From NCBI GenBank assembly GCA_029817715.1, contig JARUPY010000465.1, positions 4,329,501 to 4,393,500 of the forward strand: 64,000 nucleotides of DNA. The letters run 5' to 3'. The stretch is from Melastoma dodecandrum (taxonomy: Eukaryota > Streptophyta > Magnoliopsida > Myrtales > Melastomataceae). The notes below the pieces were generated by a model. The model made no database searches. It had not been told where the DNA came from and saw nothing but the letters and a program-made list of their open reading frames with translations. This document shows, in pieces, positions 56,498 to 64,000 of the stretch; the stretch's first letter is position 1, and each line of letters starts with the position of its first letter. The position numbers and the translations under genes are program-made.

Positions 56498-58120
56498 CTA
56501 GCCGTACAAGTTATCGCCGACGAGACGGGGTGTGAGCACGACATTGAGGGGAGTGACCTTCGGACAAGTCAGTCCGGCACCGATGGTCATGTCCACCCCC
56601 TCGCCATTTGGAGTCCTCATGTCGAACCCTTGTAAGAGGCTCGCGAGTATGAGCAAGGATCCTTGGACCGCGAAGGAAATCCCGGGACAGATCCTCCTCC
56701 CTCCCCCAAATGGAAGGAATTCGAAGTTCTGTCCCCTAACGTCCACGTCCTTATGCGTCGTCAGGAACCTCTCTGGCCTGAACTCTTCCGGATCGGACCA
56801 CGTCGCAGGGTCACGGTGGAGCTTCATCAGGTTAGTTATGATCTGGGTTCCAGCAGGCACGTGGTATCCCCCAATAGTGATGTCCTGCGTGGATAGCCGC
56901 GGCACACTGATTGGAGCGGCTGGGTAAAGGCGCAGAGTCTCCTTGGTAACGGCTTGGAGATAGATCAACTTCTTAGTGTCGGATTCAGATACTGGTCTTT
57001 CCCTCCCGACATGAAGGTCCAGCTCCTCCTGCACCTTCTTCATCGCTTCAGGGTGCTTCAGGAGAAGAGCCAGAGCCCATGTTAGCTGTACGGTCGTCGT
57101 GTCCGTGCCACCAAGGATTAGCGCCTGCGCTTGGTGATGTGTAGTTGTTACGAATACATGTAGCTAACTAAATCTATTTAGGGAATAACAACTCACCAAC
57201 GAAGTGGCTTTGCAAATTATGTCGGCATCGTAAGTGGGAGACGCCTCTCCGTCATCGATGATCGAGAGCATCACGTCCGTGAAATCTTCGGCGGCTACTT
57301 CGTGGCCCTTGTCCTTCCTCTTTTCCTTATGCTCGTTCAACCAAATTTCTTGAAGTGCATCAAGTTCCCTCGCTGTCTCCCTCATCGCCTTCTTATAACC
57401 ACCCAGGTCCAGCCACTTAAGGAACGGCACCGCATCTCCGATCACGAACGCCCCTAGCAACACAAACATGCTGCTCAGTGCACGCTTGCACCTCTCCCCA
57501 TCCTCCCCGCCCCCCTCATCCGCTCCCAAGTAGTCCTTCCCCACAACCATCTTCAGGACCACGTTGTAGGCCACCGAATTAAACCATCTCTTCATGTCCA
57601 CCACCGCGTGCTCGTCGTCCTTCCACATGTCATACAGCCTTCTCAAGAACTCCCTCACGACGGACTCCCGGACGTGGTTGAGGGCACTGATCCGGTGGTT
57701 GGAGAGTAGTTCCAAGGTGGCGATCTTCCTCACGTGGCGCCAGTACGGACCGTACGGGCTCAGCCCAAACATGGAGTAGTTGTACCCCATTATCTCAGCC
57801 GCCGTGGACTTCGGGCGGTCGACCAGGGCCATATCGTTGACGGTAAAGCATTCCTTCATCAGCTCCGCCGAGCTTATGACGACTGCACGGTTGAAGCCGA
57901 GCTTGATGGAGAATATGGGGCCGTACTTGTCGGCCCACTCTCCGAACGTCTCGTGTGGGAGTTTGGGTCCGCCAAGACATGGCAGGTGGCCTAGCACGGG
58001 CCACGCGCCGCCGGCCGAGGGCGGGGACTTTCTGTGAGACGGTTTACGGAGGAGAGCCACGTAGGCGAGGGCGAGCAAGGCTAGCCCAAGGATAAGGGAA
58101 GGGACGGTGAGTGGATCCAT
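56498..58120 (-). CDS. Cytochrome P450, CYP82 family
   Basis: Two exons, 57197-58120 and 56498-57124, separated by a 72-bp phase-0 intron (donor TTG/GTGAGT, acceptor GCGCAG), giving 516 residues. N-terminal anchor SLILGLALLALAYVALL, then PPSAGGAWPVLGHLPCLGG. CYP82-like blocks: ALVDRPKSTAAEIMGYNYSM, GPYWRHVRKIATLELLSNHR, DIICKATSLALILGGTDTT (I-helix). Then KETLRLYPAAP, PERF and heme loop FGGGRRICPG. ER-bound monooxygenase. CYP82 enzymes act in specialised metabolism (homoterpenes, alkaloids, flavones, phytoalexins), so the substrate cannot be inferred. GC-rich exons contrast with the AT-rich flanks. Divergent from the paralogue at 61284. Confidence 0.88.
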
Positions 58121-58933
58121 AAAGGGATTTGTGGTTAATAATAATGTTCATTTACAGGGGGGAGATATATGTAGCCACGACATGTGGTGGACATTAGGTG
58201 CGCCCCTTCCGTGGGGTGGACTCAGAAAATAATCATGTAATCTGATTAGCATCAAGTTAAAAAAAAAAAAAAGCATTATTGATGGTGGAATTGGGGAAGT
58301 CAAACTTTGGAATCGTCAGTACAAACCAGACAAAGAGGAAAAAGACATGGAGACGACGGCGGACGTGTCCGGATTTTAAAGTTTGTTCTATTATTTCTTA
58401 AACATATATGTATGTCTCTTTTATATGGAGTCAAATTAAATTTGGACCTTGGCAGTTGTTATGGACCGTCATCGCCTAAAAAATTAAGTTAAGAAGAGTA
58501 ACACTAAGAAATATCGAGACCGAATTTGTCCGGTGGAGTTTTCAGAGTGTGCAATGAACGTCTGACATAAGGGAGTGAAACTTAAATTAATGATGAGGGA
58601 TGGAGAAGTTAATGTATATATATTTTGATCCGGAGCCAGCGGCCGACAGACCGGCCACGACATCAAACGTTGATTTTGGGTGTTAAAAATATAGAAAATT
58701 AGGATCTTGTTATGTTAAAATATTTTAATACTTTTGTTATTTATTTTAAAGCACAAAATCAAAAGAAGATCACGAATTTTTAAAATCAGGAATATTTTTA
58801 ATACCACGTGAAACCTTATAAAAGTTTAAAACTTTTAATAAAACTTGAGTTTTAACCCGGTATGAGTATCAAGATCGACGATTATCACGTGAAGATGGGA
58901 ACCCGCGTCATCTTTAACGTGACAAAAATTTAG

Positions 58934-59858
58934 GGCGGCAAAAACGGGTAAATGAATCGAGTTCATATTCAGACACGATAAGATACAATACGAAATTTTG
59001 TATCATCGGAGTAGATTTAAACATGAAATCGTTTTATAATGGGTAGACACGAAACGACCCGTTAAACATGAAATAATTTAATATAAAATAGACATAATAT
59101 TCGAATTACATCATAATTCAACAAGCAAAAACTAAAACAAATCCATAAAGATCTTATAATAAAATTATGAAATTAAATAATTTAGTGTTCAAATTAATAT
59201 AACAAAAAAATCTTTAAATGTATATTATAATAGTGCACTTGTAGGTGGATTTCCACTTCTTGCAAAAAAAATGCTCATATATTACAATTATAAAAATAAT
59301 CATGACATGAAGAACTTAACTAACCAATATTTGTTGAACTTTTAGATTGAGGTATGTCTTCATTATCGACATATAACTTAACAATATCTTTCGTAAGTTC
59401 ATCGAGTTGTAGACGTTTTTCACGTGCAATTTATAAAATAAGAAATAAACGTACGATTAAAACAAATTATGATGTTCGTGTTACATTTGAGTGAAAATAT
59501 GCATTTCCTCGTATTAAATATTTCGGTCAAAATAAATGTGACCTTTCAAGTATATAATTCAACTTTTAGAACAAAAAAGGGGATGACTTTCAATTTGGGA
59601 AGACGAAAACATGGCATTTTGAGAAGGAAAAAACATAACGTACTGGAATATACTTTAATTGGCTGAAACAATTAATACACCTTATATGAAAAAGTCTCAC
59701 GAATCTTAACGGGTAAATGAGTACATAACCCAAAATCAACTCGTTATGGTAAAACGGGTTGACACAATAATGTCACAGACCCATTAAAGCTAAATCCATA
59801 TAATAAAATTACGGGTCGTGTTATCGTGTCATGTCCAAAATTGCCACGGTTAGTTATT
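58934..59858. mobile_element. hAT-like non-autonomous repeat, copy A
   Basis: Left end GGGCGGCAAAAACGGGTAAA; right end CGTGTCATGTCCAAAATTGCCAC, which reads GTGGCAATTTTGGACATGACACG on the other strand. GGGTGGCAATTTTGGACACGACACG-type ends with internal GACCCGTTAA words are common in plant hAT-derived repeats. Ends are imperfect and a target duplication was not identified. Confidence 0.35.
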
Positions 59859-60587
59859 ATCTAGTTATCGAATAACTAGACAATAAAAGATTATGACCAT
59901 GCCAAATAGTTGGTGAGAGCCGGATCATCTCATTAACATCCTTAGCGCTCTCTTCCTCTTCTCTTTGGCCCTACCCTACGGCGTAATTACCAAAACAACA
60001 CGTGATAAAAATAGAGGTTGGATGAGAAAAAACATGACGAGAAGTCGAACGTTAATTTCCCGAATGAAGAAGATTGCATCCGGTCATTGCATTTGTTACA
60101 CGTAGTACGTAGTCATGGTTAGGAATGATATAATAAGATATAACCAACGAAATCAAGTAGGATTTATCTGCCGGCCAAGTTAAAAGATAAGTCATGCTCA
60201 CGGGTGGATGTGGATCCTCTCGCCGTTTCATTTATAATTGGAGTATTCCTTTCAAGGTTACGATTTTTTATTATATTTTATTCGATTGTAAAAATTAATA
60301 TTTTATCCAATTAAGTTTAATGTTAGGAGGGCCACCCAAGGAACAAAATTTAAGTTAAGTTGCATCGACAATAGTGACCTTAAATTAGACGTTACGAAAC
60401 CATAATGATCGTTCGATGAAGAAATACATAAATTTATTTTGGAATGACTGTATCGTGTCGAAAACGTTGTTGTTTCGTACCGTTGGATTATAGCAAAAAT
60501 CCAATTATATAATTTTATGTAACAAAAGACAAAGTTTGGAAGGAAATGGAGGGTTTCTAAAATTGGGACCGCTAAACGCGAGACAGG

Positions 60588-60857
60588 GAGCGACAAAATG
60601 GGTAAATGGATCGAGTTTGTGTCCTTAGACAAGATGGCCTCCAAAAACTATTTGATGTATAAAAAGAGAAAGTCATACAAAAAGCATTTCGTTGAAACGG
60701 GTCTTAACGGATATTATTGGGCAAGGTGAATACGATCCAAAACTGACCCGTTAACTTAATGGGTATAACGGGATCCGACACTAACCTGTTAAGGTTTGAT
60801 CCATACACTAAAATTACGAAACGTGTTCGTGTCGTGTCCAAAATTATCACTCCTAAT
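60588..60857. mobile_element. hAT-like non-autonomous repeat, copy B
   Basis: Shorter relative of copy A: left GGGAGCGACAAAATGGGTAAA, right CGTGTCGTGTCCAAAATTATCACTCC, with the same interior words (GACCCGTTAA, CATACACTAAAATTACG). Probably an internally deleted copy of the same family. Confidence 0.35.
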
Positions 60858-61283
60858 TTCAAACACGAACAATAAAAAACGGTTATCCACAATTTCGATT
60901 CAGCTTAATCATTTTATGTGAACGAATTTACTTTTGAGGTGAGCTCATGTATAAACTCATGCACACGATATCTAATCATTTGTAGTGTTTTGTCACTGTT
61001 TTTGATAAAAACTCATCAAAAAAAAAACTTTTTAAACTTTTCTTAAATATTAAAATAAGTTTTACTTGATTTTTTTAATTTTAAAATAATTTGATCCCCT
61101 TAGTTTACTATGAATGATTTCATGTTAAAAACTTTATGATATAAACCTAAAATATTTTACAATAAACCGGATGCCTCTTTAACTCAACCTCAACCCTCGA
61201 ATTATATGAACCGGGACGAGCATAAACGTTAACAAGCCTATAGACAGACAACTCCTTGCCATTTGCTCTATCGGGATACACCT

Positions 61284-63399
61284 ATGGAGGAACTCTTCTC
61301 GTCAAACACAGGTCTTCTTGCCACGGCCGCAGTGATTCTCCTCCCCGTGTTCCTGTTGTTTAGCAGAGCTAGAGGAAGGAAACTCTCCGTGCCGGAGGCC
61401 ACGGGCGCATGGCCCATCATCGGTCACCTCCACCTCCTCGGAGGTCCGGTCCCACCCCACTCGGTTCTCGGCAAGATGGCTGACCGGCACGGCGCGATAT
61501 TCGCCATCAGGATGGGCGTGCATAAGGCACTGGTGGTCAATTCCTGGGAGATCGCCAAGGAATGCCTCACCACCAACGACAAGGTGCTCGCAACTCGCCC
61601 AAGGTCGGTCGCGTCGGAGGTCCTGGCCTACGACTACGCCATGATCGGCCTCGCACCTTACGGGGCGCACTGGCGGAGTGTCCGGAGGATGGTGACGACC
61701 GAGGTCCTGTCAAACCAGCGCCTGGCACTGCTCCAACACGTACGGGAGTCGGAGGTCCAAGCCTCGATCAGAGGGCTTTATGACCACTGCAAGGAGAACA
61801 ACGGACAGCCGGTTGAGATGACAAAGGTGTTTGGGGACATAGTCCTGAACATCATTTTCAGGATGATTTTAGGGAAGAGGTACAACGACGAGAAGGACGA
61901 GCGGGCACGTAAGGCGCTACGGGCCTTCTTCAAAATTGTGGGCAAATTCTTGGTCTCGGATGCACTCCCATTCCTGAGATGGCTAGATATAGGAGGACAC
62001 GAGAAGGAGATGAAGTACACAGCCCGAGAGCTCGACCAAGCCGTACAAGGGTGGCTGGACGAGCACAGGAGTAGAAGAAAGCTTGAGGGCGAGAGGAAGG
62101 GTAAGGACAAAGACTTCATGGATATAATGATTTCCACCATTGACGAAGGCCGAGATCAGTTCACCGACTATGACGCGGATACGGTCATCAAATCAACCTG
62201 CATGGTAAGAAACCTAAACCAGCTTAACAACACTTGCATTTTTACCTAGTTTTCTAATGGTTAAACAAAACACCGTGGATAGAAGGACAATTCACAATTA
62301 CTTAATACTCCATTGAATGATGGTTAAAAGTAATCGAGTCTAAAAGCAGCAGGACAGTATCTTACGTATTGTGGACCAAAGATTTAGGACTTTACAAGTT
62401 CAAATGAAAACCCAAAACATAGAACACAATCTTAGTTGTCCCCAGGAGAAGCTGTAAAGAAGGTCTCGCTCAATTCTATTCTAGGGAACCAAAACAACCA
62501 GCGGATGAGACAATGCGTCCTTATCTCATCCTAGATCTCATCTTCTGTGCACAAAACAACAGAAAAAGGCGGAAACATTTTCTGGCTTTTGTTTTTGTCC
62601 GGGAATTATATGTCTTCTTATACTGAATATAACCTCCCCTACGAAAAGCTACCTCATCCTTAATATTTTATAATCTGCACAAGCCTATACGACAATTCCA
62701 GATAGATTTATCCTCTTTAAGCTAAAAAAAGACAGTTAAATAACTACAATGCCTTGCCATCTCTATCTGCAGGCCCTTGTTTTGGCCGCATCAGACACGT
62801 CAATGGTGTCCATGACATGGGCACTGTCCTTGCTACTCAATAACAACGAAGCTTTAAAGAGGGCGCAACAAGAGTTGGACGATGTGATTGGTAAGGACGG
62901 ACAGGTGACGGAGAACGACTTGAATAACTTACCTTATATCCAGGCCATCATCAAGGAGACTCTGCGACTGTACCTGGCCGGACCACTCTCCCTGCCGCAT
63001 GAGTCCATGGAGGACTGCACGATCGACGGTTATCATGTGAAGAAGGGAACTCGCATTCTCTTCAACCTGACAAAAATCCACAGAGATGCCAGGGTATGGG
63101 AGGATCCCGACGAGTTCAGGCCTGAGAGGTTCCTGACAAGCCACAAGGATTTTGATGTGAGGGGAAAGAACTTCGAACTCATACCATTCGGGGCCGGCAG
63201 GAGGATTTGTCCAGGCATATCGATGGCTCTTCAAGTGGTGGGGCTCTCCCTGGCTTCGTTCATCCATGGATTCGAGTTTACTACGCCTGGAAATGAACCG
63301 GTCGACATGACTGAGGCTATTGGCCTGACCAACCTCAAAGCTACACCACTTCAAGTGCATGTAAAACCATGTCGTCCCGAGCATCTCTACAATGTATAA
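61284..63399 (+). CDS. Cytochrome P450, CYP82 family
   Basis: Exons 61284-62204 and 62773-63399 with a 568-bp phase-0 intron (ATG/GTAAGA, CTGCAG), 515 residues. Exon 2 is 627 nt, the same as in the divergent neighbour. N-terminal anchor AAVILLPVFLLF, then VPEATGAWPIIGHLHLLGG. CYP82 blocks: RPRSVASEVLAYDYAMIGLA, GAHWRSVRRMVTTEVLSNQR. The I-helix reads LAASDTS: the Asp-Thr pair is kept but the usual Gly is Ala. KETLRLYLAGP has Leu-Ala where most have Tyr-Pro. PERF and heme loop FGAGRRICPG are normal. Clearly diverged from the gene at 56498, so the pair is old. The start was placed at ATG 61284, just before the membrane anchor. Confidence 0.88.
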
Positions 63400-63638
63400 G
63401 CAGCTCCATTTCTTCCCTCCTAAGCCGTACCAGCAAATCAATAAAGAGCAAATCAACAACTTCCTTTTAATATTGCAACAGAGCATATCCCAATCATCAA
63501 GGGGAACCCCTGGAATTCTGTTTTGGAACACAAAACCATGCCAGGATAATAAATAAAAAAAGATAAGGAGAAACTACAAGACATAATATAAGAAAATTTA
63601 GATTACCAACTTTCTTTGTCTGAGAAAAGAATGTCAGT
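63400..63638. other. Spacer between convergent CYP82 and octanoyltransferase genes
   Basis: AT-rich, 239 bases, holds both 3' UTRs. AATAAA-like signals occur in the run AATAAATAAAAAAAG near 63549-63563. Confidence 0.5.
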
Positions 63639-64000
63639 TTAGCGACCGACTCCCTCAAAGGCCTTCCCAGACTGGTTTGGATGAACTTCAAGCTGAAAAA
63701 CTTCTGTGAATTCTTTGATCAAAAAGTTGCACGTGTAATCAATCAACATTGAATCACTGCAATCTGCATGGGATATTGGTGTAGAACCCAGTTCACTGCA
63801 CGTCCATCTTTCCTTTATTAGGCTTTTAATGCTTCCAACTTCCCGGTTCCGTATCCCACATGGAACTATCCATCTGAAAGGAGTCAGATCTGCTGTTACA
63901 TTTAAAGCCAAACCATGATATGCTATCCATTGAGACACTCGTATCCCTATAGCCGCCAATTTCCGATTATCTGCGGATAAATACATAGCCACTGATAAGG
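63639..64000 (-). CDS. LIP2p: Octanoyltransferase (LIP2p/LipB type), 3' part
   Basis: Transfers the octanoyl group from acyl carrier protein to lipoyl domains of 2-oxoacid dehydrogenases; the plastid form serves plastid pyruvate dehydrogenase. The visible minus-strand frame contains [20 protein letters not shown] (LipB core, with catalytic-region Lys in the RKLAAIG motif), [19 protein letters not shown] (with the conserved Cys) and a C-terminal tail ending at 63639. A likely splice acceptor (ATCCGCAG) lies near 63970-63977, so this is the last exon or last two exons; the rest of the gene is beyond the window end. Convergent with the CYP82 gene. Confidence 0.85.
   Translation of the reverse strand, partial: LSVAMYLSADNRKLAAIGIRVSQWIAYHGLALNVTADLTPFRWIVPCGIRNREVGSIKSLIKERWTCSELGSTPISHADCSDSMLIDYTCNFLIKEFTEVFQLEVHPNQSGKAFEGVGR

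Larger units (their letters stand above)
58121..61283. other. AT-rich spacer between divergent CYP82 genes
   Basis: 3.2 kb without genes. Holds the promoters of both P450 genes and two related repeat copies (listed separately). A TATATATATTT motif lies near 58614-58624. No ORF above ~110 codons has protein-like content. Confidence 0.5.

Noticed and set aside
1..64000. CRISPR arrays, operons, bacterial-type ribosome binding sites
   Set aside because: The window is plant nuclear DNA; repeats seen are LTRs, MITEs and tandem repeats, not spaced direct repeats.

Overview
The window is nuclear DNA from a flowering plant, most likely a eudicot. The evidence is plant-type split genes with GT-AG introns, plant-only families (RPW8, KANADI/GARP, OSB, CYP82, ent-kaurene oxidase, NPF, LHT-like) and a large load of LTR retrotransposons. 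The species cannot be told from sequence alone. Gene models were built by hand from reading frame, splice signals and recalled family motifs, with no database search.

Layout. 0-8 kb: an organellar single-stranded DNA-binding protein (OSB), an RPW8-domain protein and an intact five-exon NPF4-like transporter, followed by a Tourist-like MITE. 9.8-25.2 kb: a tandem duplication of about 5 kb. Unit 1 (10751-20110) holds most of a complete lysine-histidine-transporter-like gene and a complete ent-kaurene oxidase (KO) gene; its length is inflated by a 4.46-kb decayed Copia element. Unit 2 (20116-25177) holds a 5'-truncated transporter pseudogene and a second complete KO gene with a different leader. 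25.8-41.0 kb: nested gypsy elements of one family. A full-length Tat-type element (26202-38936, twin 992-bp LTRs, broken gag-pol, long antisense plant-mobile-domain gene) sits inside the LTR of an older, oppositely oriented, internally deleted relative. 42.1-51.9 kb: a KANADI-like transcription factor gene split in its DNA-binding domain by a very young Copia element (twin 1693-bp LTRs, one uninterrupted 1322-codon polyprotein). 52-56 kb: gene-poor repeats (LTR-like debris, a 22-bp tandem array, a TIR element full of AT-rich palindromes). 56.5-63.4 kb: two divergently transcribed CYP82-type P450 genes. 63.6-64 kb: the 3' end of a lipoate-pathway octanoyltransferase, running off the window.

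Functionally the single-copy genes are a mixed euchromatic set (organelle DNA maintenance, immunity, transport, gibberellin biosynthesis, organ polarity, specialised-metabolism P450s, lipoylation). No single pathway is assembled here, although four P450 genes fall within about 50 kb. The relative order of events can be read from nesting and LTR divergence: tandem duplication before Copia-1; deleted gypsy before full-length gypsy; Copia-2 in KANADI last. The most notable observations are the young, apparently intact Copia inside KANADI; the strong enrichment of the hexamer GTCTAC/GTAGAC in the gypsy family but not in its antisense gene; the conserved antisense gene in a broken retroelement; and the divergence of promoter and leader between the two KO copies.
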